Positions 40,384 to 50,735 of a DNA stretch of 64,000 nucleotides are shown one piece after another (positions within the stretch are counted from its first letter, which is position 1; every line of letters begins with the position of its first letter). The stretch comes from JADKIH01 sp031427625 (GTDB lineage: Bacteria; Bacteroidota; Bacteroidia; AKYH767-A; 2013-40CM-41-45). The notes below the pieces were generated by a model. That model was not told the origin of the DNA and did not search any database. It saw nothing but the letters and a program-made list of their open reading frames with translations. The translations under genes and the position numbers were made by a program. The DNA is taken from NCBI GenBank assembly GCA_031427625.1, contig JANPNV010000168.1, forward strand, positions 1 to 64,000, given 5' to 3'.

Positions 40384-42906
40384 ATGTTATTTCTGCATAT
40401 TTTAAAAACAGCCGGGAAGATTATTGGGGTAACCATTTTATGTCTGCTTATTTCCGGATTCGTAATTGGAATGTTTTACGGAAAAGAAATAAAACAGCTG
40501 ATTATTACCGAGCTTAACAATCATCTGGATAGCAAGATTCATGTAAGCGAATTCGATTTTTCAGTACTCAGGCATTTTCCTTATGCCAGTTTTGAGTTAA
40601 AGAATGTGATGATTGAAGAAAATACAAAAAATCAAAGTAAAGACACCTTATTATATTCTGAACGATTGTCATTGTTATTTAATATAGCCGGCATATTTAA
40701 TAAGGATGTGAACTTAAAGAGAATTATTATTACAAATGGTTCTATAAACATCAGAATTGATTCTGCCGGTCATGGCAATTATCATTTCTGGAAAACGACT
40801 GGCGATACTTCCGCGTCAGGAGCACTTGATCTTCAAAAAATCCGTCTTAATAATGTTTACCTGAAATATTGTGATAATCATGCACATCAGAATTATGCAT
40901 TGTTAGCGAAAGATGCAGATTTGACCGGAAAATTTGGTACCGGAGAATTTACGCTAAAGACAAAAGCAGAATTGTTTGTAGATTATTTATTTATTCATGG
41001 GATAAATTATGTCGATCATAAGAGTGTTGTCATTAATAGCGGACTAAGCGTTAACTCTAAAGAAGAACGGTATAAGTTTGATGAAAGTCATGTAAAGATA
41101 GCGGGTGTTCAGTTCGATGTATCCGGGCTTATTTCTGCTGTTCCGTCGTGGACAATTGATTTATCTGTGAAGGGTCATCAGTCAGACATAGCCGATTTCA
41201 TTCATATCCTTCCAATAGAATATGCATCGTATTTTAGTAAATACAATTGCGATGGAAAGTTTTTATTCAGCTCGGCCATAAAAGGCTCGATCGAAAATAA
41301 AAATACACCCGGTGTAAAAGTAGATTTTACAGTTAAAGATGGCAGCTTGTCATCTAAACTTGCCGGAGCCGAATTAGACCGGTTAAATTTCTCAGGTACA
41401 TTCTCTAGTGGAAAAGGGAAAAATATTGGTAGTTTGAATGTTCCTTCACTCACTGCATATTTAGAGGGTCATCAGATCAAAGCTGACTTCAGGTTAGATA
41501 ATCTTCCTGATGCTTTTTTAACTCTTCATGCAAAAACGCAATTGGATTTGAGAGAACTGAAACCATTCATTCAATCAGACACACTAGAATCTTTATCGGG
41601 AGATTTGGCGATGAATGTTTTTTATTCTGGCAAGGTGAATGAAATAACCAGAAAAAATTCCGGGCAGTTGTACGATATAAAAGCGTCAGGCAATATCGAT
41701 ATCAAAAATGTAAATCTGAAATTGAAAAATAATCCACTGGAGTTTAAGAACATGAGCGGTAATTTTTCTTTGCACAATAACGATGTTCAGGTCAGTAATT
41801 TCATGGGCAATATTTCATCATCTGATTTTAAGTTGGATGGAGTTTTCAAAAATTTCATTTCGTTTTTGCTTATTCCTGGTCAGTCTGGGAATATGCAGGC
41901 TTCATTAACTTCAAATATTGCAGATCTGGATGAGTTGCTTATCAATAAATCGTCAGTAAACCAGAATGATACAAGTTACATCTTAAAATTTAATCCGCGG
42001 ATTTACTGCGACATGGATGTAAATATTGGTACAATTCATTTTCGTCGTTTTACTGCTACAGGAATCCATGGAAAGGTAAATCTTGACAAGCAGGTAATCA
42101 GCAGTCGGGGATTATTCTTTGGTGCAATGGGTGGTAGTGTTGTAATGGATGCCAGAATAAATGCATCTCGACGCGATAGCATTATGATGGATTACGATGC
42201 CAGATTCAGTAAAGTAGATATTACCAGGTTGTTTTACGAGATGGAAAATTTCGATCAGCATACGATGACTGATAAAAATGTAAAAGGAAAGCTAACTGCT
42301 GATGTACAGTTCTTATCGGCATGGTCAAACGATCTTACTTTAAATTCGAAGAGCGTTCGCTCAACGAGTAATATTATCATTGAGGATGGCGAGTTGCTGA
42401 ACTTTTCTCCGATACAGGCGCTTGCAAAATATATTCATACCCCCGATCTCAATCATGTTAAATTCAGTACGCTGAAAAATACAGTATCAATTTCTAATCG
42501 TAAGATTTATATTCCACATATGGATATTAATTCTTCTGCAATAAATATTTCGGCCAATGGTACTCATGACTTCGATAACATGGTTGACTATCATATTAAA
42601 CTTCTTCTATCTGATGTGTTAAGCAGGAAGGTAAAAAACAGTTCGACAGAGTTTGGCGAGATAGAGGATGATGGACTTGGACATTCGAAGCTTTTTCTAT
42701 GTATGAGAGGTCCTGTAGATGATCCGCATTTTAGTTATGATAAAAAAGCAGCGGGGGATAAATTAAAATCGGATATTGCACAGGAAAAACAAAATCTGAA
42801 AGGTCTTTTCAAGCAGGAATTTGGTGTATTTAAAAACCAACCTTCGGTGCAGGCGCCAAAACCAAAAAAGCAGGAAGAGATGCAGGTAGACTGGTCGAGT
42901 GAGTAG
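40384..42906 (+). CDS. AsmA-family protein
   Basis: The protein has 840 residues from ATG 40384; a GTG at 40360 would add 8 residues. One N-terminal membrane helix (about 8-29) anchors a very long, repetitive beta-rich periplasmic body, the AsmA/TamB-like pattern that forms a hydrophobic groove for moving phospholipids between membranes. The N-terminal AsmA motif SEFDFSVLRHFPYASFELKN (about 50-69) is visible, as is a C-terminal AsmA_2-like part with DYHIKLLLSDVLSRK. The tail is Lys/Gln-rich. It lies 71 bases before the histidine kinase gene, so an operon is possible but not proven. Confidence 0.88.
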   Translation: MLFLHILKTAGKIIGVTILCLLISGFVIGMFYGKEIKQLIITELNNHLDSKIHVSEFDFSVLRHFPYASFELKNVMIEENTKNQSKDTLLYSERLSLLFNIAGIFNKDVNLKRIIITNGSINIRIDSAGHGNYHFWKTTGDTSASGALDLQKIRLNNVYLKYCDNHAHQNYALLAKDADLTGKFGTGEFTLKTKAELFVDYLFIHGINYVDHKSVVINSGLSVNSKEERYKFDESHVKIAGVQFDVSGLISAVPSWTIDLSVKGHQSDIADFIHILPIEYASYFSKYNCDGKFLFSSAIKGSIENKNTPGVKVDFTVKDGSLSSKLAGAELDRLNFSGTFSSGKGKNIGSLNVPSLTAYLEGHQIKADFRLDNLPDAFLTLHAKTQLDLRELKPFIQSDTLESLSGDLAMNVFYSGKVNEITRKNSGQLYDIKASGNIDIKNVNLKLKNNPLEFKNMSGNFSLHNNDVQVSNFMGNISSSDFKLDGVFKNFISFLLIPGQSGNMQASLTSNIADLDELLINKSSVNQNDTSYILKFNPRIYCDMDVNIGTIHFRRFTATGIHGKVNLDKQVISSRGLFFGAMGGSVVMDARINASRRDSIMMDYDARFSKVDITRLFYEMENFDQHTMTDKNVKGKLTADVQFLSAWSNDLTLNSKSVRSTSNIIIEDGELLNFSPIQALAKYIHTPDLNHVKFSTLKNTVSISNRKIYIPHMDINSSAINISANGTHDFDNMVDYHIKLLLSDVLSRKVKNSSTEFGEIEDDGLGHSKLFLCMRGPVDDPHFSYDKKAAGDKLKSDIAQEKQNLKGLFKQEFGVFKNQPSVQAPKPKKQEEMQVDWSSE

Positions 42907-42977
42907 TTTTCTGATTAACGAATTTTTCTTTCATCTTTGCCGTTCTACTAGTAATCCTTATAAAGAGGGATCAAAAA

Positions 42978-44126
42978 GTGAATATTTACACACAAAAACA
43001 GCGCTGGAAAATACTTTTATTAATTGCCGCTCTTTTGATCGGCACTGCTTCACTATGGTATACAAACCGGCTTGTGCAGCGGCTTTCAGTCGAAGAACGG
43101 AAGAAAATAGAGTTATGGGCCGAAGCAACCAGAAGGTTAGCAGATGTTAGCGAACTTACCGGTGACATCAATTTCTTATCGAATGTTATCAGTAACAATA
43201 CCACTATTCCCGTTATATGGGCTGATGATAAATTCAATGTTATCTCCTATCGTAATCTGGATTCTTTGCGTGCATTGAATAAGGATTATCTTAATAAGAT
43301 GGCCATTGCAATGCGTGAAGAGAACGATCCTATAGAAATAAAGATAGGCCAGAATCTTAAGCAGTATATTCTATATAGCGATTCTGAACTGCTTATACGG
43401 CTTCGGTATTATCCATTTTTTCAGCTTGGAGTAATTGGCTTATTTCTTTTTGTTTCATACCTCGCATTCAGCACTTCCCGGAAGGCCGAACAAAATCAGG
43501 TATGGGTAGGTATGGCAAAAGAGACTGCACATCAGCTGGGAACTCCTTTATCATCACTCGTCGCCTGGCTGGAACTGTTGAAGATGCAGGGAATGAGTGA
43601 AGAGTATTCAGTGGAAATTGAGAAGGACATTCACCGGTTGCTGACAATTACAGAACGATTTTCAAAAATAGGTTCAGCTCCAGCACTTTCAAAAGTAAAT
43701 GTATATGAAATACTAAAACACTCTGTCGGATATATTCAGACTCGTAGCTCTGATAAAGTAATATTTGAGATTAATGAGTCTTCGTCAGACATACTTGTAC
43801 CATTAAATGTTCCACTTTTTGAATGGGTAATTGAAAACATTCTGAAGAACGCTCTAGATGCAATGAGTGGCATAGGAAAAATATCAATTAATATTACCGA
43901 TCAGCAGCAATTCGTCTATCTTGATATAACCGATACGGGGAAAGGAATTTCAAAAAGCGCATATAAAACAATCTTCAAGCCGGGCTATACAACAAAGAGC
44001 AGAGGCTGGGGGCTAGGATTGTCGCTTAGTAAAAGGATTATCGAAGAATATCACAACGGACAAATATTTGTCAAGAGCTCTGAGCCCGGTAAAGGCACAA
44101 CATTCAGAATTGTTCTGAAAAAATAA
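42978..44126 (+). CDS. membrane sensor histidine kinase
   Basis: The protein has 382 residues from GTG 42978. Two membrane helices (about 11-29 and 147-165) enclose a small periplasmic sensor region without a recognised domain. The kinase core has His185 in KETAHQLGTPLSSLV, an N-box in ENILKNALDAM, a DTGKGI box and a G2 box GWGLGLSLSKR. The HQLGTP form of the H-box is typical of a Bacteroidota kinase subgroup. No response regulator is adjacent; the one at 23572 is distant. It probably forms an orphan pair. Confidence 0.9.
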   Translation: MNIYTQKQRWKILLLIAALLIGTASLWYTNRLVQRLSVEERKKIELWAEATRRLADVSELTGDINFLSNVISNNTTIPVIWADDKFNVISYRNLDSLRALNKDYLNKMAIAMREENDPIEIKIGQNLKQYILYSDSELLIRLRYYPFFQLGVIGLFLFVSYLAFSTSRKAEQNQVWVGMAKETAHQLGTPLSSLVAWLELLKMQGMSEEYSVEIEKDIHRLLTITERFSKIGSAPALSKVNVYEILKHSVGYIQTRSSDKVIFEINESSSDILVPLNVPLFEWVIENILKNALDAMSGIGKISINITDQQQFVYLDITDTGKGISKSAYKTIFKPGYTTKSRGWGLGLSLSKRIIEEYHNGQIFVKSSEPGKGTTFRIVLKK

Positions 44127-44169
44127 GTCAATCCATATCTGTTGGCTTGTATCTTTTAACTCTATTTAC

Positions 44170-45294
44170 ATGGCTGGCATCTACATTCATATTCCCTTTT
44201 GTCGTCAGGCATGTCATTACTGTGATTTTCATTTTTCTACATCTTCCAAAAATAGGGAAGAGATGATTGATGCAATAAAAAAAGAACTTTCCTTAAGGAA
44301 AGAATATCTATCTGGTGAATTAGTTGAGACTGTTTACTTCGGTGGAGGTACTCCTTCACTTATCGATAGTGAATTGTTGAAGATGTTGCTTGAGACGATT
44401 CAACAAGAATTCAATTTAGATCTAATGCCAGAGATTACATTGGAGGCGAATCCGGATGATCTTTCGGATGAAAAATTAAGACAACTTTTTTCGATTGGTA
44501 TTAACAGGTTGAGCATTGGAATACAAAGTTTCCACGACAATGATTTGCGATTTATGAATCGGGCTCATGATTCTTTCCAGGCATCAACTGTTGTCAGTAA
44601 AGCGAGAAATGCAGGATTTGAAAATCTGAGTATCGACTTAATTTACGGACTTCCTGATTCGACGGATGAGCGTTGGATTATGAACATTGAAAAAGCTCTT
44701 GAACTTAATGTAGAGCACTTGTCATGTTATTCGTTAACAGTTGAACCAAGAACTGCATTAGCCGACATGATCAGGAAAAAAAAGGTGGCTGCTCTTGATG
44801 AAGAACGTTCAGCAGCAGACCTTGAAATATTAATTAAGAGAACAAGGAATGCAGGTTATGAGCATTATGAGATCAGCAACTTTGCCCGCGACAAAAAATA
44901 TTCCCGTCATAATACATCTTACTGGCAAGCCAAAAAATATCTGGGAGTGGGGCCTTCTGCTCATTCATACGATGGGGCTTCAAGACAATGGAATATTTCG
45001 AACAATATTGCATACATCAGTTCGCTGAAAGAGAATGTTGTGATGTTTGAGAAAGAATTTCTTTCTACGAAAAATAAGTTCAACGAATTTATTCTTATTT
45101 CACTTCGAACGATGTGGGGAATAGATTATGCATTGTTGGAAGACATTTTCGGAAAAACGAAAAGAATGGAATTGGATAAAATGCTGGAACCCCAAATGAA
45201 AGCCGGAATGGTGGAACTATCAGGGAACAATATTATTCTTACCCACAAGGGGAAATTTTTCGCTGACAGGATAGCGGCTGACTTATTTATTTAA
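44170..45294 (+). CDS. hemW: radical SAM heme chaperone HemW
   Basis: The protein has 374 residues. The radical SAM cluster is CxxxCxxC at Cys11, Cys15 and Cys18 (PFCRQACHYCDF), preceded by the YIHIPF start seen in the HemW/HemN group. GGGTPS (about 59-64) binds SAM, and the SIGIQSFHD and LIYGLPDSTDERW stretches are conserved. HemW hands heme to respiratory enzymes and is not the oxygen-independent coproporphyrinogen oxidase HemN, with which it is often confused: the cluster motif here has the short CxxxCxxC form without HemN-specific extra residues. Cytoplasmic. Confidence 0.9.
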   Translation: MAGIYIHIPFCRQACHYCDFHFSTSSKNREEMIDAIKKELSLRKEYLSGELVETVYFGGGTPSLIDSELLKMLLETIQQEFNLDLMPEITLEANPDDLSDEKLRQLFSIGINRLSIGIQSFHDNDLRFMNRAHDSFQASTVVSKARNAGFENLSIDLIYGLPDSTDERWIMNIEKALELNVEHLSCYSLTVEPRTALADMIRKKKVAALDEERSAADLEILIKRTRNAGYEHYEISNFARDKKYSRHNTSYWQAKKYLGVGPSAHSYDGASRQWNISNNIAYISSLKENVVMFEKEFLSTKNKFNEFILISLRTMWGIDYALLEDIFGKTKRMELDKMLEPQMKAGMVELSGNNIILTHKGKFFADRIAADLFI

Positions 45295-45355
45295 GCAATG
45301 AATTCGGAACGACATGAAACCACTTCAATTCTTCCGGAAATAATTTCTTCGAATA

Positions 45356-46534
45356 TTATTCAAAGGCGCTGAGTCCGGTAATATCATTTCCGGTTATGAG
45401 TAGGTGAATATCGTGTGTTCCTTCATAAGTGATAACAGATTCGAGATTCATCATATGTCTCATGATTGGAAATTCTCCGGTTATGCCCATGCCGCCATGT
45501 ATCTGCCTGGCTTCACGTGCAATTTCAAGAGCCATATTAACGTTATTCCTTTTCGCCATCGAAATTTGTCCGGGCGTTGCCCGATTTTCATTTTTCAAAA
45601 CGCCAAGACGCCAGGTGAGGATTTGTGCTTTGGTGATTTCTGTAATCATCTCAGCTAGTTTTTTTTGTGTCAGCTGAAAACCTCCAATTGGCCGGCCGAA
45701 TTGTATGCGTTCCTTCGAATAGCGCAATGCAGAATCGTAACAGTCGAGTGCGGCACCGATTGCACCCCAGCTGATACCATAACGGGCAGAGTTCAGACAA
45801 CCCAATGGGCCCTTTAATCCTTTTACATTTGGTAGCAGGTTTTCTTTAGGAATTTTTACATTATCAAAAACGAGTTCGCCGGTGGCGCTTGCACGTAGTG
45901 ACCACTTACCATGTGTTTCAGGAGTTGAAAATCCTTTCATTCCTCGTTCAACGATGAGTCCACGGATAATTCCGGCCTCATCCTTGGCCCAAACAACGGC
46001 GATATCGGCGAAAGGAGCATTGCTAATCCACATTTTTGAACCGTTAAGAAGAAGATGATCGCCTTTATCCTTGAAATTAGAAAGCATTCCATTTGGATTG
46101 GATCCGAAATCGGGTTCGGTAAGGCCGAAACATCCCATCATTTCACCAGATGCTAGTTTTGGAAGATACTTTTTTCGTTGCTCTTCGCTGCCATAAGTGT
46201 ATATCGGATACATCACAAGCGAGCTTTGAACAGACGCTGTGGATCTTAGTCCGGAATCTCCACGTTCAAGTTCCTGCATGATAATACCGTAGGCAATTTG
46301 GTCGAGACCGCCACCACCGTACTCTTGCGGAATATAAGGGCCGAAAGCTCCGATACCGGCGAGACCTTTAATCCATTGTTTTGGGAATTCTGCTTTTTGG
46401 CAGGCCTCTTCTATAATAGGAGAGACTTCCTTTTTTACCCATTCACGAATACTATTTCTAACCAGAATATGTTCTTCTGTCAGTAATTCATCAATCTGGT
46501 AATAATCATGATATTGAAAACGATCTGTAGCCAT
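45356..46534 (-). CDS. gcdH: glutaryl-CoA dehydrogenase
   Basis: The protein has 392 residues with the acyl-CoA dehydrogenase layout: an N-terminal helical domain, a middle beta domain with GCFGLTEPDFGSNP and MWISNAPFADIAVVW, and a C-terminal helical domain. The catalytic base is Glu371 in TYEGTHDIHLL, the glutaryl-CoA type arrangement, and RQIHGGMGITGEFPI precedes it. It oxidises and decarboxylates glutaryl-CoA to crotonyl-CoA in lysine/tryptophan breakdown, passing electrons from FAD to ETF. Monocistronic, convergent with hemW. Confidence 0.92.
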   Translation of the reverse strand: MATDRFQYHDYYQIDELLTEEHILVRNSIREWVKKEVSPIIEEACQKAEFPKQWIKGLAGIGAFGPYIPQEYGGGGLDQIAYGIIMQELERGDSGLRSTASVQSSLVMYPIYTYGSEEQRKKYLPKLASGEMMGCFGLTEPDFGSNPNGMLSNFKDKGDHLLLNGSKMWISNAPFADIAVVWAKDEAGIIRGLIVERGMKGFSTPETHGKWSLRASATGELVFDNVKIPKENLLPNVKGLKGPLGCLNSARYGISWGAIGAALDCYDSALRYSKERIQFGRPIGGFQLTQKKLAEMITEITKAQILTWRLGVLKNENRATPGQISMAKRNNVNMALEIAREARQIHGGMGITGEFPIMRHMMNLESVITYEGTHDIHLLITGNDITGLSAFE

Positions 46535-46644
46535 ATTTTTAATTCAAGATGCGAATTTATGGATTTACGGTAAACATTCAACCTGAATGAATGATCTCTT
46601 TAATGTTATAAATTTCGTTTCTTTACGATCTGTAAATTTTTTTT

Positions 46645-47214
46645 GTGACCAAAAAGATAAAAATCGAAGAAAATATTCTTGTAAAAATGCTGTCCGATCG
46701 GAATTCGAAGGCATTGGAAATTCTTTATGATAATTATTCAGCAGCGATGTATGGTGTAATTCATAGGATCATTCAGAATGACGCCGTTGCAGAAGATGTT
46801 TTGCAGGAAGCATTTATAAAAATCTGGAACAATTTTCATCAATATGATGCTCTGAAGGGCCGATTGTTTACATGGATGATAAATCTTTGCAGGAATCTTT
46901 CGATTGATAAGGTGCGATCGAAGGAATTTAATAATCAAAGAAAAAACCAGGGCATCGAAAATGCCGTATTTTCAGTAGGTTCCGGGAGTATTGCTTCCTA
47001 TAATCCTGATACGATAGGGATTAAGGAAATAATTCAAAAACTTGAACCGGAATATAAGATGGTTATTGATCTTTTGTTCTTTGAAGGATACTCGCAATCT
47101 GAAGCTGCCGAAAAGCTAAATATTCCACTTGGCACAGTAAAGACCAGATCCCGGGCTGCATTACAAAAATTGAGAACATTATTTTTAAGTGATGAGCAAC
47201 TGAATGGACATTAA
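46645..47214 (+). CDS. ECF-type RNA polymerase sigma factor
   Basis: The protein has 189 residues from GTG 46645. Region 2 (about 24-95) has ILYDNYSAAMYGVIHRI and AEDVLQEAFIKIWNN. Region 4 (about 130-185) has a helix-turn-helix with GYSQSEAAEKLNIPLGTVKT. There is no extra C-terminal domain. Its stop lies inside the next gene, an RskA-type anti-sigma factor (11-base overlap), the usual sigma/anti-sigma arrangement. It likely directs envelope-stress transcription, perhaps of the DUF4331-to-DUF5777 genes that follow (inference). Confidence 0.93.
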   Translation: MTKKIKIEENILVKMLSDRNSKALEILYDNYSAAMYGVIHRIIQNDAVAEDVLQEAFIKIWNNFHQYDALKGRLFTWMINLCRNLSIDKVRSKEFNNQRKNQGIENAVFSVGSGSIASYNPDTIGIKEIIQKLEPEYKMVIDLLFFEGYSQSEAAEKLNIPLGTVKTRSRAALQKLRTLFLSDEQLNGH

Positions 47215-48007
47215 AGAATATATATCGTCCGGTATTGTCGAATTGTATGCGTTGAATTCATTATCTCCCGAAGAGAGAAATGAGTTTGAGCGTAATATTC
47301 TGCTTTATCCAGAAATCGGAACAGAGCTTAAAAAAGTAGAGAAGGCATTGGAGGATTATTCAATCGCTCACTCTGTTAATCCACGTCCTGTTTTACGATC
47401 AATAATATTAGAGGCTGTTTTATCGGGAGAAAAAAAGAGTACGAATAAGGAAAAGGGAAAAGTGATTCAGATGGATTACTCGCCTACATATAAATACCTT
47501 ATTGCTGCCAGTCTAGCTGCACTCATAGTAAGTACGTTTGCTTCCTGGTTTTTTTATTCACGGTGGGATGAGGCCGAGCAGCGATATACTATAATGCTGA
47601 ATCAAAAGAATGAACTTGCTGAGAGTTATAATATCGTCAAAGCTAATTATGATGAATCTACAGCCACTCTTTTTGTTATGCGCGATGAAGATTCGAAAGT
47701 GATAGTTCTTAATGCAACAGACACCATGCATAGATACCAGGCGAGAGTTTATTGGAATAATCGGACACATCAATCCTATATAGATATACTTTCTCTTCCC
47801 ACGCCGGATAGCGGAAAACAATTTCAGCTATGGGCTTTAGTAGGTGGTAAACCAAAAGACGCAGGAGTTTTTTCTTCTCAGGATATAGGTCTTCAGCGTC
47901 TTAAAGATGTTGATAAAGCAGATATGTGGGCTGTTACACTTGAACCAAAAGGAGGCAGCATAACTCCAACACTTGACCAGATGTATCTTATTTCAAAAAG
48001 TAGTTGA
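47204..48007 (+). CDS. RskA-family anti-sigma factor
   Basis: The protein has 267 residues. The N-terminal anti-sigma domain (about 1-60) starts MDIKEYISSGIVELYALNSL and lacks the zinc-binding HxxxCxxC of ZAS proteins. One membrane helix (about 89-112) follows, then a periplasmic RskA C-terminal domain with SYIDILSLPTPDSGKQFQLW and KPKDAGVFS. It holds the ECF factor inactive until the periplasmic domain is cut or displaced. The gene overlaps the sigma gene by 11 bases and is translationally coupled to it. Confidence 0.92.
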   Translation: MDIKEYISSGIVELYALNSLSPEERNEFERNILLYPEIGTELKKVEKALEDYSIAHSVNPRPVLRSIILEAVLSGEKKSTNKEKGKVIQMDYSPTYKYLIAASLAALIVSTFASWFFYSRWDEAEQRYTIMLNQKNELAESYNIVKANYDESTATLFVMRDEDSKVIVLNATDTMHRYQARVYWNNRTHQSYIDILSLPTPDSGKQFQLWALVGGKPKDAGVFSSQDIGLQRLKDVDKADMWAVTLEPKGGSITPTLDQMYLISKSS

Positions 48008-48594
48008 AATATTTTTTTATAGTTAACAGATTATTTTTCAACTGAAGAGATTCCAGCGATTTTTTTTTATTCAAGATTAGAAATATAAAATTTGAGAATG
48101 TAATTTCATTCGATCACTTCATAAGCGTGGATATAATTCGCTGATTTTATCCTATCGCAATTGATCCCATTGAAATTTTTCGAACTCTTTTTTAATAAAA
48201 AACTTTTTAAGGTTAAATTTAGCAGAATTGTTCATCAGCTATTATAGTTAAATGCTATTCCATAAAACAATATTGGATTCAGAAACCTGATGCAAATTGG
48301 GTTGGTTTTTTATGGAAACAATGAGCAACTAGTTTCCGGGCCATTAAAATGCCGAACATATTATTTTGGAAAGCACAACTTCCATTTCGTTAAATATTAA
48401 AAGAGATACATCCTTCACCAGATCTGTTTCTGATGCCGAAAATTTCCATGAAATCCATTTTTTTAAATTAAAACATTGATTTCTGATTTTTTTCAATTTT
48501 TCAAAAACCACTCATGTGATTCATTCCGTATGTGAGTTATAATCCGTTTTTAAAGATTACTCTAATAATTATCACAAACAAAAAAATTAAAACT
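48008..48594. other. 587-base gap between the sigma unit and the DUF4331 gene
   Basis: No gene seen. The sequence is AT-rich with a GATTTTTTTTT run (48057-48068) but no clean terminator hairpin. The promoter of the DUF4331 gene must lie here; I cannot recognise an ECF-type promoter by eye. An alternative GTG start at 48532 would extend the DUF4331 protein, with a poor signal peptide. Confidence 0.4.
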
Positions 48595-50676
48595 ATGACA
48601 AAGACTACTCGAAAGAGGCTTTCTATAGCCTCAGTGTTCATCGCAATGCTCACAATCGGCGGAATTATTACGTATCAATCGCAAAACCTGACAGCATCCA
48701 GTCATCGTGAAGCACCAATGATTAGTAATGACCCTGTTGCCGATAACACAGATCTTTATGCTTTTCGTGATCCGACAGATTCGAATAAGATCACAATCAT
48801 CGCCAACTATGTCCCTGCAGAACTTCCGCAAGGCGGGCCGAATTATTTTTCATTCGGCGAAAATGTACGTTACGAAATTCACGTAAAGAACAATGGAACA
48901 ACAGCAGGTGATGATATTACTTATCGTTTCACTTTTTCAAAGGTGAACGAAGATTCTACCACATTCTTTAATATAAGATTGGGGGCACAGAATCTGAAGA
49001 CAACTTATACTGCAGAGAAAAGTATTGGTGGAGGATTGTTTACTACAATTATTACTAACGGCGTTGTACCCCCTCCAAACATAGGCCCGCGTTCTATATC
49101 TTCTCCTGTTGGTCTGAATGCTCCAAATTATGAGTCATTATTTACCAGTGCAATTACAAATGCTACTACCGGAGAAAAAGTTTATTGTGGTCCGGCTGAT
49201 GATCCTTTCTTTGTTGATCTGGGTGGTATTTTTGATCTTGGCCAGACACGTGCAGGTGGTTCAGGTGCTGATGCTCCAAAGGATGGTTTGAAATGCAAGA
49301 ACGTTCATGTGATTGCATTACAAATTGACATCAGTGATCTTCAGAAGGACGGTAAAACAGTAGGTCAGGCAACAAATATTCTCGATCCCGATTTTGTAAT
49401 CGGAGTATGGGCTTCTGCGAGTCGTCGCCAGTTACGTACTCTCAATGGAGACGGAACTGAAACTCATACAGGATCTTATGTACAGGTTTCCCGCCTTGGA
49501 ATGCCGCTTACAAACGAAGCTGTAATTCCTATCGGCAAAAAAGATTTCTGGAATTCGCTTACTCCTTATCAGGACAGCACATACTTCGACGGTTACTTTA
49601 CAAATCCGGAACTTGGATTGTATATGGACGACAGTTTGTTTGGCGGTGCTGTGCCTGCATTTTCAAATCTACGCATACAGCATGCATCTCCAACGGTGCT
49701 CGGTAACGTTGACTTCGGAAATAACCATGATGGCTTATATGTAATCTATGGGCATCCGGCAACAAACGGTACGGCATTAGATACAGCAATCTTTGGAAAA
49801 TATCTTCTTCGTGCCGGTCAACCACGTTCAGTCGATCTACTACCAATTTTTTATACAGGTGTTCCTAATCTGGCGCCTTACCAGCTTGCAACAGGAAAGA
49901 CAGCTGGGAACCCACTTACTGCAGGAAAGCCATTCATCAACAATTTTCTGCCAACATTCGGTGATATGCTCCGACTGAATATGGCAGTGCCTGTAACACC
50001 GAGAAATTCTCCTGATTTTTCATCGCTCGGATTAATTTCTGCTGCTGTATTGGGATTAACTGATTCACGTTTCAATACAACAACAAATCTGGAAAACATT
50101 CCGAACATGGATGGTTTCCCGAATGGACGTAGGCTTGAAGATGATGTAACGCGAATCGAACTACAGGCTGTAGGAGGAGTTGTACTTGCTGCTGTGGGAT
50201 TATGGTATGACGATTATACTATTGGTGGCAGTCCTTTAACTGCACAATTGCTAAATGTATTAGGTTACACAACAGGTGTTGAAAAAAATGATACAACATT
50301 CCGTACAGATTTTCCTTTTGTTCAGATTCCATGGAGCGGTTATGATCTATGTACAGGAGGATATGTACTTACTTCGATCAATCCAAATGGAGGATTAAAT
50401 GTAGGTGCACCTCAGTTACTCATGGAAAGTTTTCCAAATCCTGCTAATGATGCTGTAACAATTCGATATAGAGTTAACTCAAGAACAAGAGTGTCGATTA
50501 AAATATATGATACAACAGGGAAAATTGTTTCTAATCCGGTTAACAATGAAACACAGGAATCGGGATCTTACGATTTGAAATGGGCAAGTGCGGGTATAAG
50601 TCCGGGTATTTACTATATAACATTGGCGAATAACGGACAGACAGTTCAGTCGTTGAAAGTTTCTATTGCGAGGTGA
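48595..50676 (+). CDS. DUF4331 protein with T9SS sorting domain
   Basis: The protein has 693 residues from ATG 48595. A signal segment (about 7-30, SIASVFIAMLTIGGIIT) is followed by the DUF4331 hallmark SSHREAPMISNDPVADNTDL. DUF4331 spans most of the protein (about 35-590) with repeated FAF/RDP-like strands and loops such as GENVRYEIHVKNNG. The last 75 residues are a type A T9SS domain (MESFPNPANDAVTI, ISPGIYYITL). DUF4331 proteins are exported and of unknown function. This is the first gene of the exported module behind the ECF sigma/anti-sigma pair. Confidence 0.9.
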   Translation: MTKTTRKRLSIASVFIAMLTIGGIITYQSQNLTASSHREAPMISNDPVADNTDLYAFRDPTDSNKITIIANYVPAELPQGGPNYFSFGENVRYEIHVKNNGTTAGDDITYRFTFSKVNEDSTTFFNIRLGAQNLKTTYTAEKSIGGGLFTTIITNGVVPPPNIGPRSISSPVGLNAPNYESLFTSAITNATTGEKVYCGPADDPFFVDLGGIFDLGQTRAGGSGADAPKDGLKCKNVHVIALQIDISDLQKDGKTVGQATNILDPDFVIGVWASASRRQLRTLNGDGTETHTGSYVQVSRLGMPLTNEAVIPIGKKDFWNSLTPYQDSTYFDGYFTNPELGLYMDDSLFGGAVPAFSNLRIQHASPTVLGNVDFGNNHDGLYVIYGHPATNGTALDTAIFGKYLLRAGQPRSVDLLPIFYTGVPNLAPYQLATGKTAGNPLTAGKPFINNFLPTFGDMLRLNMAVPVTPRNSPDFSSLGLISAAVLGLTDSRFNTTTNLENIPNMDGFPNGRRLEDDVTRIELQAVGGVVLAAVGLWYDDYTIGGSPLTAQLLNVLGYTTGVEKNDTTFRTDFPFVQIPWSGYDLCTGGYVLTSINPNGGLNVGAPQLLMESFPNPANDAVTIRYRVNSRTRVSIKIYDTTGKIVSNPVNNETQESGSYDLKWASAGISPGIYYITLANNGQTVQSLKVSIAR

Positions 50677-50688
50677 TTTATGTTTGAT

Positions 50689-50722
50689 ATAAGACCGGGC
50701 CTGTAAGTCCGGTCTTATTTAA
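50689..50722 (+). terminator. hairpin between the DUF4331 and TPR genes
   Basis: ATAAGACCGG (50689-50698) pairs perfectly with CCGGTCTTAT (50709-50718), followed by TTAA. It looks like a terminator or attenuator 12 bases after the DUF4331 stop and just before the TPR gene, so the downstream genes may be expressed at a lower level. Confidence 0.7.
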
Positions 50723-50735
50723 TTTACACAAAGCC

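Noticed and set aside
44170..45294. Oxygen-independent coproporphyrinogen oxidase HemN
   Set aside because: Cluster motif and length fit the heme chaperone HemW instead.
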